64,000 bases of DNA, from NCBI GenBank assembly GCA_942491485.1, contig CALOAX010000002.1, positions 62,001 through 126,000 of the forward strand, given 5' to 3'. The notes below the pieces were generated by a model. That model worked only from the letters and a program-made list of their open reading frames with translations, was not told the origin of the DNA and made no database searches. Each line of letters begins with the position of its first letter. The first letter of the stretch is position 1. Origin of the DNA: Desulfoluna sp942491485. Lineage in GTDB: Bacteria > Desulfobacterota > Desulfobacteria > Desulfobacterales > Desulfolunaceae. The position numbers and the translations under genes are program-made. Shown here in pieces: positions 44,260 to 52,950 of the stretch.

Positions 44260-45354
44260 TTACACTTCCTGCCAGGAGATCACGGTGAGTTTCTCGCCGT
44301 CACGTGTCACCACGGCATGGACCATCACGGCCCCCTGGCCGTCTGCGGCCCGCGCCGTGATGGAAAAAACAGTGGAGTCTGTCCGAAGCATCTCTTTTTT
44401 TATGCCGTTGTTTTCACAACCGGGGCAGGTGTTGTACCACTCGCCGTCCAGGGCATGCAAAAAGCCCTCCTCTGACTTTTCAGCTCGATACTCAAACATC
44501 GATGTGGCCGCCATCTCCTTGTCCATGTCCGACAGGCTGTCGGGCATCAGGGCAAAAAGCACAGGCAGATCCGCGGTGTTGATGTTGATCCTCCCCGGGA
44601 AGGTGAACTTCCGCACCGTCTCGCCATCGTCTTTGGCCTGGGCCGTCTCCGCTCCGTAAACCGTCAAAAGGTCCAAAAGGCGGTAGCCATACTCTTCCCG
44701 CGTGAGAAGCTCTTCGTCCATGCCCTTGATTCGCACCAGCTCGCCCAGGTGATGCAGGGGGCCATTGCCGCAGGGGTAAGGTTTTTCCAGGTTGAGATAA
44801 TAGTCGTCCTCCGCCCCGGACAACCCCGTGGAGGCGTCACCGTCGCCGTAATCAAGCCAGTCCTTCATCGCGTTGATGATACCGGCATTCTCCCCCAGGC
44901 TCTCCAGGTCCTCATCGCTCTTGTTCACGAAGTTGAAAAACCGGTCCCAGAAGGCCTTCTGGTCGGCATTAAACTTCTTTCCGTCCGGGTATTGAACAAG
45001 GGCATTCACCTGCACTTTCCCCAGCTCGTCGGCGATGAGAAGGTCCAGGGTGCCCCGCTCAAAATCAAGGGAGGAGATGAATGTTTTGAGCTTCTCCTCA
45101 TCCGCCCAGGCATCCTGAACGGAGTCGGTCCCCCCCTCTTTGCCGTCCTGGGCAAGAAAAGCCATGCCGATATGGATACCCGAAACAGCTGTGGCCCGGA
45201 GTTCTGAGGCAATGGAAGCGGTACCTGAAGCCTTCAGCTCCCGCCGTGAGTGGCGGTTCACTTCGGTCACCAGCACAAAAAGGGCCAGCATCATGGCCAG
45301 GGTGGCCAGGAGCACCACGCCCCGCTGGTTGGAAACAGATCCCCCCTTATCCAT
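44260..45354 (-). CDS. gspK: Type II secretion minor pseudopilin GspK
   Basis: 364 residues from ATG 45354, which overlaps the gspJ stop by 8 bp. Type-IV-pilin-like N-terminus (NQRGVVLLATLAMMLALFVL) without the Glu at position 5, as usual for GspK, then the large helical domain of the family (LLIADELGKVQVNALVQYPD, YGYRLLDLLTVYG, FTFPGRININTADLPVLFAL). GspK caps the pseudopilus tip with GspI and GspJ. A CxxC-type pair (CPGCENNG) lies near the C-terminus. Confidence 0.93.
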   Translation of the reverse strand: MDKGGSVSNQRGVVLLATLAMMLALFVLVTEVNRHSRRELKASGTASIASELRATAVSGIHIGMAFLAQDGKEGGTDSVQDAWADEEKLKTFISSLDFERGTLDLLIADELGKVQVNALVQYPDGKKFNADQKAFWDRFFNFVNKSDEDLESLGENAGIINAMKDWLDYGDGDASTGLSGAEDDYYLNLEKPYPCGNGPLHHLGELVRIKGMDEELLTREEYGYRLLDLLTVYGAETAQAKDDGETVRKFTFPGRININTADLPVLFALMPDSLSDMDKEMAATSMFEYRAEKSEEGFLHALDGEWYNTCPGCENNGIKKEMLRTDSTVFSITARAADGQGAVMVHAVVTRDGEKLTVISWQEV

Positions 45355-46027
45355 CAAGGGCCTCCTTTCGCACACTTCGAAGGAGGAAAAGGGTCTCCAG
45401 GGACTGGCCGATCCCCTCACCCCGGGAGAGGGTCACCTTGACGGCCACGGGGGTGGCCCGACCATAGGTGTCGTTCTCGGAATCCCACGTGTCCTGTTCC
45501 TGTCCCTCGGCATCGATGCAGACCACCTTGAAGGACGTCGATTGTTTCATCATCACCGGGTGCTCTTCGGCCCGTTCAAAGGGGGCATGGAAAAAGAGCC
45601 GGTCCGAGCGGCGGAGCCGGAGTTCCCCCTCATCGTCCGATACAAAATAGACAATCTCGGCGATCCCTCCCATTGAGCTGCCGCCAAAGGGGAGATGGTT
45701 AAGGGAGGTGAAGCGAAGAATGCTCATCTCCTCACCGCCCACCATCTCTCTTGCCACGGTAAAGCGATAGGGGTCCTCCTCATCATTGGAGTCGCCAACA
45801 CTGTAGAGAGGGTCCTGAACCACGTAGAGGGCTTCAAGGTCCCGACCGATCCACCGGGCCGCATCCCCCAGAGCCAGGCTGTCGCGCCCACCCTCTTCCA
45901 GTGCTCTGGCTCCCCTGGTAAGCTGGCTGAAGGCCGTGCCGATGGTGGCCATCACGAGTCCCATGATCGTCACGGCCACGAGAATTTCCACCAGGGTAAA
46001 GCCTTGATCACGTGAGAAAGCCGTCAT
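45347..46027 (-). CDS. gspJ: Type II secretion minor pseudopilin GspJ
   Basis: 226 residues. Prepilin leader MTAFSRDQG followed by FTLVEILVAVTIMGLVMATI with the conserved Glu5. The globular part has RWIGRDLEALYVVQDPLYSV and IAEIVYFVSDDEGELRLRRS as in the GspJ family. Overlaps gspI by 4 bp and gspK by 8 bp. Confidence 0.92.
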   Translation of the reverse strand: MTAFSRDQGFTLVEILVAVTIMGLVMATIGTAFSQLTRGARALEEGGRDSLALGDAARWIGRDLEALYVVQDPLYSVGDSNDEEDPYRFTVAREMVGGEEMSILRFTSLNHLPFGGSSMGGIAEIVYFVSDDEGELRLRRSDRLFFHAPFERAEEHPVMMKQSTSFKVVCIDAEGQEQDTWDSENDTYGRATPVAVKVTLSRGEGIGQSLETLFLLRSVRKEALDG

Positions 46028-46437
46028 GGAGCCTCCGTCACAAAGAGATAGTGGGTGACGCTGTAACGACGGCCGCCCCCTTCCTGAAACACCTCGAGCC
46101 TCACCCTTGTAAGCCGTTTGACCACCTCTTCAAACTCTTTGTTCTCTACCTTTGACGGGGTCAGACGCCACCTCCATCCGGGGTAATCGTCTCCGAAGTC
46201 CCCTTCGTCGCGGGAAACATCAGCTGGATCCTTTGCCCACGCGCTCTCTTTTAAGGAGGAGAGAAAAGCGGCCTGCTGTTTGAACCGCGCCTCTTCCGAG
46301 GCGGCGACGGATTGAAGAAACAGGCTGTAGACAGCAAAAAAACCGATGGAGAGAATGGAGACTGCGATCATCACCTCCAGAAGCGTAAAGCCCCGGACGT
46401 TTTTCGCCCTTTGGGTCCTGTCAGAAAATGTCGCCAT
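46024..46437 (-). CDS. gspI: Type II secretion minor pseudopilin GspI
   Basis: 137 residues from ATG 46437. Leader MATFSDRTQRAKNVRG, then FTLLEVMIAVSILSIGFFAV with Glu5. The C-terminal domain is short, as in GspI. Its start lies 17 bp inside gspH, showing tight coupling. The longer open frame upstream is only a shadow of gspH. Confidence 0.9.
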   Translation of the reverse strand: MATFSDRTQRAKNVRGFTLLEVMIAVSILSIGFFAVYSLFLQSVAASEEARFKQQAAFLSSLKESAWAKDPADVSRDEGDFGDDYPGWRWRLTPSKVENKEFEEVVKRLTRVRLEVFQEGGGRRYSVTHYLFVTEAP

Positions 46438-46987
46438 GGTCCTCCACAATCTCCACCTGGGAAAGAAAGGGTTCCACCACAAGCAACAGCCTCTGCTCAT
46501 CACGCACCAGAAGAATTTCAGCCCTGTCCGAGTACCCCCTCGGATAGAACCGCACCATCGCCTCCGCGGACGACTCGCCGCCGGAAGCGTCATGGCCGGG
46601 CAGATCCACCACCATGTCCTGCGGAAGCGAAAGCCCATTCTTCCGGGCCTCTGCCGAGGCCTTTTCATCCATGGAAGACTCCTCCACCCATATTTCACCG
46701 GTATCCGAGGCGATATGGAGACGGTACTCTTTGTGGTCCGTCAGGGCACGCTGCTTTAAATCCTGAACAGTTGAGGCAATGAGCCGCGCCACTTTTTTGG
46801 ATGGGTCTGTAAAAATATAGGAGTCGAGGCTGGGAAGTGAGAAAAAAAAGAGAAGAGCCAGGATGGATATCACCACCACCAGCTCCAGAAATGTGAACCC
46901 AGGCTCGTTTCGGCGCAGGGGGGTACCCGGCCCTAAGCCTGGTATACCCCGCCCTGCCGGCTCCAGCCCGGAATTAATGTGAAACAT
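46421..46987 (-). CDS. gspH: Type II secretion minor pseudopilin GspH
   Basis: 188 residues if started at ATG 46987 (GGAG close by); an upstream ATG at 47011 lacks a ribosome site. Long leader, then FTFLELVVVISILALLFFFS with Glu at position 5, and a GspH beta domain (TDHKEYRLHIASDTGEIWVE, QDMVVDLPGHDASGGESS). The Gly-rich 25-residue leader before the cleavage site is longer than usual. Confidence 0.9.
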   Translation of the reverse strand: MFHINSGLEPAGRGIPGLGPGTPLRRNEPGFTFLELVVVISILALLFFFSLPSLDSYIFTDPSKKVARLIASTVQDLKQRALTDHKEYRLHIASDTGEIWVEESSMDEKASAEARKNGLSLPQDMVVDLPGHDASGGESSAEAMVRFYPRGYSDRAEILLVRDEQRLLLVVEPFLSQVEIVEDHGDIF

Positions 46988-47165
46988 CCTTCTCCAATTC
47001 CATCGACGCATGCGCGTTCCCCGGCAGGTTAGGGTCTCGGTCGGAAATAATTATACAACAACCCTTTCCGGCCGTTTCCACACTGCTGCTCCATTCAACG
47101 TTTTATATAGCAATGCTTCATGTTGCCGGTTACACCGACGTGTATAATCTTATTTTCCGAGGCCC

Positions 47166-47615
47166 TTATTCGATGTCCCAGTTATTGATATCTTTGTCGT
47201 TGCCTTCGCCCCCAGGAATGCCGTCAGCTCCGTAGGAGGAGAGGTCCACATCCCCGTTGGAACCGGGGGAGACATAGACGTAATCATTGCCCCAGGGATC
47301 TTTGGAGATTTTTCTCTTTTTGAGGTAGCCGCCATCACGCCACTTGGACACATTGCCGGTACCGGGTTTTTCAACCAGAGCCACCAGTCCCTGTTCTGTG
47401 GTGGGGTAGGTGCCTACGTCAAGCTTGTACATGTCCAGGGCCGTTTCAAAGCCACGAATATCGGCCTTGGCTTTGACAATTTTGGCGTCATCGGTCTTGC
47501 CGATAATCTTGGGCGCCACATAGGTTGCGAGAAGCCCCAGAATAAAGATGACCACAATCATCTCAATCAGAGTAAAACCGGCCTGGGAAGAAGAAGTGGA
47601 AGTAAGTCGTCGCAT
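47166..47615 (-). CDS. gspG: Type II secretion major pseudopilin GspG
   Basis: 149 residues. Leader MRRLTSTSSSQAG then FTLIEMIVVIFILGLLATYV with Glu5; classic GspG body: KADIRGFETALDMYKLDVGT, YPTTEQGLVALVEKPGT, KISKDPWGNDYVYVSPG, and the calcium-binding loop near the C-terminus (SSYGADGIPGGEGNDKDINN). Forms the pseudopilus shaft. First gene of the gspG-H-I-J-K block; 180 bp separate it from gspH, which has no strong own promoter visible. Confidence 0.97.
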   Translation of the reverse strand: MRRLTSTSSSQAGFTLIEMIVVIFILGLLATYVAPKIIGKTDDAKIVKAKADIRGFETALDMYKLDVGTYPTTEQGLVALVEKPGTGNVSKWRDGGYLKKRKISKDPWGNDYVYVSPGSNGDVDLSSYGADGIPGGEGNDKDINNWDIE

Positions 47616-48234
47616 AGTGCCCTCTCATCCGTTCAGCGCCTACTGCGCAGCGTGTATTTCAATCGAAATTTCTATCAAGGTGCGTTCGTAAAAGTCGGTG
47701 CCACACATTCCCTGCCCATCAATCCAGGGGTCTATCGGTGAGACAATCATAATTGTTGTGATATGGCATGATGCGGCAGTTGGACTGTTTATACAAAGAC
47801 ATCAATAACATTCAAACGCTTCCCCCCTTCAAATAGCAAGTATTTGAACACAGTGGAAACCCTACTTTAACTATAGGAATTTGGTCCAAAGTTCAAGAAG
47901 AATGGCACCCTCAGCCTTGTCTGACCCTCCCGAACCGGCACCGGGAGAGGCGGTTGTTTCATGGGGACTCACATAGGAAAAAATTACCGGCGAGAAGCGG
48001 GTCACCCGCAATGCCCGACACAACAGCGTCAATCCCTCAGAATCAGGCGTCGGTATCCTGACGTCCCTGGCATTATTTGCCCACACACCCCACGTGAACA
48101 CAAAATCGACCAACAACCCACCAGCCTGTAATTTCAAGCAATCACACCGCCCAACCCATCACATCACGCAAAGAGAGCCACCCTGGCATCCATCTTGCTT
48201 TGTATTTCCGGACTAACTGACCAAGGAGACACAC
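47616..48234. other. Divergent regulatory region between gspG and flgF
   Basis: 620 bp without repeats of the main families. Holds the flgF sigma-54 promoter near its right end. A dyad ATCATAATTGTTGTGAT lies at about 47747. For gspG a sigma-54-like TGGCAC was seen but its -12 half does not fit. Confidence 0.5.
48184..48199 (+). promoter_or_regulatory. Sigma-54 (RpoN) -24/-12 promoter of the flg operon
   Basis: TGGCATCCATCTTGCT has GG and GC exactly ten bases apart and matches the consensus TGGCAC-N5-TTGC well. It lies 36 bp before the flgF start, a normal distance. Rod and hook genes are commonly under RpoN control. Confidence 0.7.
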
Positions 48235-48912
48235 ATGCTGTTTGAGATGACACGTTCCGCACAAGCGGGCCTTCGAAAAGAGAGACAACACGAGTTGATT
48301 GCGAACCACCTGGCCAACGCCAACACCACGGGGTTCAAAAAAGACATCCTCTCTTTTGACCGGGCCTTGAACCCGATCCTCACCACCGATCACAGCCAGG
48401 GCGACCTCATTGAAACGGGGAACCCCCTGGACCTGGCCATCGAAGGGGAGGGTTTCTTCAAGGTAAACACCCCTGCCGGTGACCGCTACACCCGGGACGG
48501 AAACTTCACCGTGGATGCCATCGGACGCATGGTTACCCAGGAGGGCTTTCCCGTCATGGGAAAAAACGGCCCCGTCACCCTCACCGGTGACGATATCTTC
48601 TTCGGCGAGCAAGGGGAGGTGATCATGGACGCCATTGTCTTTGACAGCCTGGACCTTGTCTCCATGACCGACCTGCGGGCCCTGAAAAAAGAGGGAAGCA
48701 ACCTCTTCTCACTGGATCCCGCAAAGGGGGCGGAAATTCCTGCCGCCACAGCAAAGCTCCACCAGGGTTCCCTTGAAGGAGCCAACATCTCAACCGTCAC
48801 TGAAATGACCCACCTCATCGATGCCCAACGCATGTATGAGTCGTCCGGGAAGGTGATGCGAACAAGCGATGAAACCGATGCACGGGCCAACCAGATGGGC
48901 CGCCCCGCATAG
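48235..48912 (+). CDS. flgF: Flagellar proximal rod protein FlgF
   Basis: 225 residues. Axial-protein N-terminus with the heptad motif (IANHLANANTTGFKKDILSF), central domain (LDLAIEGEGFFKVNTPAGDR, YTRDGNFTVDAIGRMV) and C-terminal helix (VTEMTHLIDAQRMYESSGKV). Shorter than FlgG and placed before it, so FlgF is the best call. Forms part of the rod that crosses the periplasm. ATG preceded by AAGGAG. Confidence 0.92.
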   Translation: MLFEMTRSAQAGLRKERQHELIANHLANANTTGFKKDILSFDRALNPILTTDHSQGDLIETGNPLDLAIEGEGFFKVNTPAGDRYTRDGNFTVDAIGRMVTQEGFPVMGKNGPVTLTGDDIFFGEQGEVIMDAIVFDSLDLVSMTDLRALKKEGSNLFSLDPAKGAEIPAATAKLHQGSLEGANISTVTEMTHLIDAQRMYESSGKVMRTSDETDARANQMGRPA

Positions 48913-48978
48913 GCAAGCATCATTGAATTTTTAAGGGCATAACTTGAAGACATCAGCAACAGTAAGGGAGCAGACATC

Positions 48979-49761
48979 ATGATGAGAGGACTCTGGACAG
49001 CGGCATCAGGCATGAGCGCCCAGCAAATGAACATCGACACGGTTTCCAACAACCTGGCCAACGCCAACACCACCGGGTTCAAAAAGAGCCGGGCAAACTT
49101 TCAGGACCTCATGTACCAGACCCAGCTCATCGCAGGGGCTCCCACCCCTTCGGGCGGCCAGGTTCCCACGGGCATCCAGGTGGGCATGGGGGTTAAACCC
49201 TCCAGCGTCCAGAAGGTCTTTACGCAAGGGGACTACGTCCACACCGGCAACGACCTGGACATGGCCATTGAAGGCGATGGTTTTTTCAAGGTCCTCCACG
49301 GCGAGCAGGACGTCTACACCCGGGCCGGCAACTTCACCCTGGACAGCGAAGGGTTCATCACCACCCCCGCCGGTGACCGACTTCAGCCCGAAATCGCCAT
49401 TCCTGCCGAAACGGTTCTGGTCACCGTCACCTCAGACGGCACCCTCACCGCACACGGCCAGGAGGACACCGTCCTTCTGACAGCTGAAATCCCCGTCTTC
49501 AACTTTGCCAACGCCGCCGGCCTCTTCGCCATGGGCGGCAACCTGCTGCGCCCCACCGAAGGTTCCGGTGAAGCCATCGAAGGCATTCCGGGCACAGACG
49601 GCTTCGGCTCCCTCACCAACCAGTCCCTGGAGATGTCCAACGTCAACATCGTGGACGAGATGGTTGCCATGATCGTCGGCCAGCGGGCCTACGAAGCCAA
49701 CTCCAAGGCCCTTCAGACCGGCGACCGCATGATGGAAACCGCCAACAACCTCAAGCGATAA
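48979..49761 (+). CDS. flgG: Flagellar distal rod protein FlgG
   Basis: 260 residues, exact family length. Starts MMRGLWTAASGMSAQQMNID with NLANANTTGFKKSRANFQDL; the FlgG-specific insert (YQTQLIAGAPTPSGGQVPTG) that makes the rod straight is present; ends VGQRAYEANSKALQTGDRMM. Second gene of the operon, 66 bp behind flgF. Confidence 0.97.
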   Translation: MMRGLWTAASGMSAQQMNIDTVSNNLANANTTGFKKSRANFQDLMYQTQLIAGAPTPSGGQVPTGIQVGMGVKPSSVQKVFTQGDYVHTGNDLDMAIEGDGFFKVLHGEQDVYTRAGNFTLDSEGFITTPAGDRLQPEIAIPAETVLVTVTSDGTLTAHGQEDTVLLTAEIPVFNFANAAGLFAMGGNLLRPTEGSGEAIEGIPGTDGFGSLTNQSLEMSNVNIVDEMVAMIVGQRAYEANSKALQTGDRMMETANNLKR

Positions 49762-49776
49762 GGATCGGGACTGACC

Positions 49777-50760
49777 TTGAACAGCTCTTACCATAGCACC
49801 CCAATCGTCAGCAGGCACCTCATGCCCTGGTGCCTTCTGATAGGGGTTCTTCTCCTGCTCCTTCCCGAAGGCCTGCGCGCGGAAAGCTCCCTTGCCATGC
49901 GCCCCCGGGTTGACGTTACGGGAGCGACCGTCAGGGTCTCGGATCTGTTCAAGCCCCCCCTTCCTGCAGCCCTTAAAAAGCACGCCGACACCGCTGTGTT
50001 CAATGCCCCCCTTCCCGGCAAAGAGCGCTTTGTTCCCGGTGTTTTCCTCGCCCGAAAGCTCTCACTGCTTCCAGGATGCAAAGCCCTTAAGATCAAAGCC
50101 CCCAACCGGGTCTGCATTGCCCGAAAGGGCCAGTATCTCAAAGACAGCCGCCTGAAACCTTATCTGGAGCAGGTGGCGAAAAACACCTGGAAGGGCCCCG
50201 TCACCATCACCAACCTTCGCGTGGTGGGACGACGCACCCTCCCTGTGGGGACATTCTCCCTCACCCCGGACAAGAAACGGCTGCGCATCCGCAAGAATCG
50301 AATCGAGCTGCCTGTTGCCATCTCATCAGGCGGCGAGTCCATGGGCCGGATCACCCTCACCGGCGAGGTGACCATCATTAAAAACGTGGTGATCGCCACA
50401 ACAAACATCAGGCAGGGGGAAGAGCTCACCTCCAAGCATGTCGCCCTCGCCCCACGCCCGGTCCCCCCGTCCGACACCAAGCTGGTCACCGAACTGGCCC
50501 TGGCCGTAGGACGAATGGCCACCCGGCCCATCCGTCCCGGCACCGTACTTAATGCCCGGATGGTCAAGGCCTCGCCCCTGGTAAAACGTGGCGAAGGCGT
50601 TCGCATCCGGTACACCCTTGGAGGCCTCGTCATCGCTGCCACGGGCATTGCCGGAGAAACCGGGGGCCTGGGTGATTTTATCAAGGTAAAAAACAGCCGC
50701 TCCGGAAAAGGCATCACCTGCCGCATCACAGGTGAACGCACCGTGGAGCCGCTTTTGTGA
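49777..50760 (+). CDS. flgA: Flagellar P-ring assembly chaperone FlgA
   Basis: Up to 327 residues from TTG 49777; an ATG at 49822 directly before the signal peptide (PWCLLIGVLLLLLPEGLRAE) is also plausible. Two-domain FlgA: an N-terminal part with VSDLFKPPLPAALKKHADTA, and the SAF/ChapFlgA domain (VVIATTNIRQGEELTSKHVA, RPIRPGTVLNARMVKASPLV, GITCRITGERTVEPLL). Periplasmic chaperone for FlgI. Only 15 bp behind flgG. Confidence 0.9.
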   Translation: MNSSYHSTPIVSRHLMPWCLLIGVLLLLLPEGLRAESSLAMRPRVDVTGATVRVSDLFKPPLPAALKKHADTAVFNAPLPGKERFVPGVFLARKLSLLPGCKALKIKAPNRVCIARKGQYLKDSRLKPYLEQVAKNTWKGPVTITNLRVVGRRTLPVGTFSLTPDKKRLRIRKNRIELPVAISSGGESMGRITLTGEVTIIKNVVIATTNIRQGEELTSKHVALAPRPVPPSDTKLVTELALAVGRMATRPIRPGTVLNARMVKASPLVKRGEGVRIRYTLGGLVIAATGIAGETGGLGDFIKVKNSRSGKGITCRITGERTVEPLL

Positions 50761-50820
50761 TGGCACCGTCATATGACAGCCATCTTTTAATGACACCTTA
50801 AACAAGACCAAAAGAGATTC

Positions 50821-51918
50821 ATGAAGAGACATCCGCTTCATCAAACCATCATTGTCGTTGTCTTCCTGGTCATGGCCCTGCCCCTCACCTCCTATGGGGA
50901 GCGCCTCAAAGACATTGCCTTCATCCAGGGGGCCAGCCCGGTCCAGCTCACCGGCTATGGCATCGTGGTGGGCCTTGCCGGCACCGGAGACAAGAAAGGG
51001 GCCGATTTTACCCAGGAATCCCTGGCAAACATGATGACCCGCATGGGAGTCAAGGTGGACAAGGATTCACTGAAGCTGAAAAACGCCGCAGCCGTCATGG
51101 TCACGGCCTCCCTGCCCCCCTTTGCCAAACGGGGTTCAAAGATTGACATCACCGTCTCTTCCATCGGCAACGCCAAAAGCCTGACAGGGGGCACCCTTCT
51201 CCTGACCTCACTTCGCACCGTGGACGGGGAACCCCGCGCCGTGGCCCAGGGAGCCCTTGCCATCGGTGGGGCCGGAGACGCGAAAACACAAAAAAACCAC
51301 CTGCTGGTGGCCCGCATAGCTGAAGGAGCCACCGTCAAGCGCGAGGTGGACACCGGCTTCTCCCGAAAAAACCGCATGGTCCTGAGCCTCCACAACCCCG
51401 ACTTCACAACATCCAGCCGGATTGCCAGGAAGATCAATGACACCTTTGGAAAAAACACCGCCCAAACCATGGACTCCGCAGCCATCCAGCTCACCATGCC
51501 CCACTACATGAGGGGACGTGTCACCGAATTCATCGCCAAGGTGGAAAACCTCACCGTTACCCCGGACACCCCTGCCCGCATTGTGGTGAACGAAAAAACC
51601 GGCACCGTCATCATCGGTGAAAACGTCCGTATCGGCACCGTGGCCCTGGCCCACGGCAACCTCACCATCACCGTGACGGAGAGCAAAAACGTCTCCCAGC
51701 CAAATGCCTTGGCTCCGGGGGAGACTGTTGTTACCAAAGAGAAAAACACCACTTTGGAAGAAGAAAAAGCCAACGTGATGCTCATGCCAAAGGGCACCAC
51801 CATCCAGGAGCTGGTCACCGCGCTCAACGCCATTGGCGTCAGCCCCCGGGACATGATCAGCATCTTCCAGAGCATCAAGGCCGCCGGTGCCCTCCAGGCC
51901 GAGCTTGTGGTCATTTAA
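50821..51918 (+). CDS. flgI: Flagellar P-ring protein FlgI
   Basis: 365 residues. Signal peptide (IVVVFLVMALPLTSYGERLK), then the strongly conserved LTGYGIVVGLAGTGDKKGAD, RGSKIDITVSSIGNAKSLTG, LLLTSLRTVDGEPRAVAQGA and the end MISIFQSIKAAGALQAELVV. Makes the ring in the peptidoglycan layer. Follows flgA after 60 bp; the L-ring gene flgH that often lies here is missing. Confidence 0.97.
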   Translation: MKRHPLHQTIIVVVFLVMALPLTSYGERLKDIAFIQGASPVQLTGYGIVVGLAGTGDKKGADFTQESLANMMTRMGVKVDKDSLKLKNAAAVMVTASLPPFAKRGSKIDITVSSIGNAKSLTGGTLLLTSLRTVDGEPRAVAQGALAIGGAGDAKTQKNHLLVARIAEGATVKREVDTGFSRKNRMVLSLHNPDFTTSSRIARKINDTFGKNTAQTMDSAAIQLTMPHYMRGRVTEFIAKVENLTVTPDTPARIVVNEKTGTVIIGENVRIGTVALAHGNLTITVTESKNVSQPNALAPGETVVTKEKNTTLEEEKANVMLMPKGTTIQELVTALNAIGVSPRDMISIFQSIKAAGALQAELVVI

Positions 51919-51949
51919 CCCCGATATTTCACGAGCCCAAGGAGGCACC

Positions 51950-52291
51950 TTGCTTATCAAACCCTCAGCGGCACCCGCCGCCCAGAAACCGGACAACGCG
52001 CCCACCGATCCGGAGAAGAAGAAGCTGAAGGAGGCTTGCCAGGATTTTGAGGCGGTCTTCGTGACCCAGATGCTCAAAGAGATGCGACCTGAGGGTGAGG
52101 ATCCCATCTTCGGGGACAGCCATGCCCGCAAGATTTTCGAATCCATGCAGGACGAACAGATGGCCGAACACCTGACCCGGGAACGGAGCCCCCTGGGTGT
52201 CGGTGAGCTTCTCTACCGCCAGCTGGTGGAAAAACTGGATGCCACAGCACCGAAAGCCGCGACAACTGGCACAGAAAATGCAAAATCTTAG
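51950..52291 (+). CDS. flgJ: Rod-binding protein, FlgJ N-terminal type
   Basis: 113 residues from TTG 51950 with AAGGAGG four bases upstream; an open frame further upstream lies inside flgI. The rod-binding domain is present (LKEACQDFEAVFVTQMLKEM, DEQMAEHLTRERSPLGVGEL). The muramidase domain of enterobacterial FlgJ is absent, as in many deltaproteobacteria, so a separate enzyme must open the wall. A MITE-terminus-like word precedes it. Confidence 0.88.
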   Translation: MLIKPSAAPAAQKPDNAPTDPEKKKLKEACQDFEAVFVTQMLKEMRPEGEDPIFGDSHARKIFESMQDEQMAEHLTRERSPLGVGELLYRQLVEKLDATAPKAATTGTENAKS

Positions 52292-52462
52292 TATCAGGGC
52301 CCTCAGCTGGGAAAATGTTTCCCACCTGATAGCGCCACAAGGCAAAGGACGCCTTTAAAACAACACAAAGCCGGGCTCACCCCACCCTTAAAACCAGCGG
52401 GCTGGGGGCAACGCTGAACGATCCGGCTTTTTTAAGCGACCCTTTTATTCATGGGGACAATT

Positions 52463-52948
52463 ATGGCATCGAAATCCATCATCGAGCTGCTCGAAAAAAA
52501 AGAGGCCCTCTACACCGAACTCCTTTCCATCGTCAATGAGGAGAGCCGCACCCTTTCCTCCATTGCCTTAGAGAGCCTCTGGGCCTACACGGAAGAGAAG
52601 ACACGCCTCTCCATGGAGATTGAAGCCATCCGGGCAGAGCTGCTCCTGCTTGCCTCGGCCCGCCTCGGGCTGAAAACGGGCAGCGCCCCCATGCACCTTC
52701 GCGAGTTGCCCCGACTCTTTCCCGAACACGAGCCCATGGTCAGCCGCTCCGTGGAGTCCATCATCTTCCTCAAGGGAAAAATCCGCAAAATTGCCGAGTC
52801 CAGCGTCTCCTTCGTTGAAAATTACCTTGAGACCATTGAAGAGATCATCCAGATGCTCACCTCCTCCTCGTCCAAAACAAAAATCTACGGCATGGACCGT
52901 CACCTGATGGAACCCGGCGGGTCCGTCTTCATTCAGGGAGAGGCGTAG
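52463..52948 (+). CDS. flgN: Flagellar export chaperone FlgN-like protein
   Basis: 161 residues from ATG 52463 (ATG 52451 possible). All-helical with IIELLEKKEALYTELLSIV and EEKTRLSMEIEAIRAELLLL; placed directly before flgK, whose product FlgN-type chaperones escort together with FlgL. Sequence similarity in this family is weak, so the call rests mainly on layout and position. flgM (anti-sigma-28) is not found between flgJ and this gene; 171 bp there show only an AAGCCGG/CCGGCTT dyad. Confidence 0.75.
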   Translation: MASKSIIELLEKKEALYTELLSIVNEESRTLSSIALESLWAYTEEKTRLSMEIEAIRAELLLLASARLGLKTGSAPMHLRELPRLFPEHEPMVSRSVESIIFLKGKIRKIAESSVSFVENYLETIEEIIQMLTSSSSKTKIYGMDRHLMEPGGSVFIQGEA

Positions 52949-52950
52949 CC

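Noticed and set aside
46438..46698. Upstream extension of the gspI frame
   Set aside because: It lies wholly inside gspH and reads as an Arg/Trp-rich shadow; the prepilin start is at 46437.
47668..47690. TGGCAC word as sigma-54 promoter for gspG
   Set aside because: The -12 half lacks GC at the required distance (reads TTTTAC).
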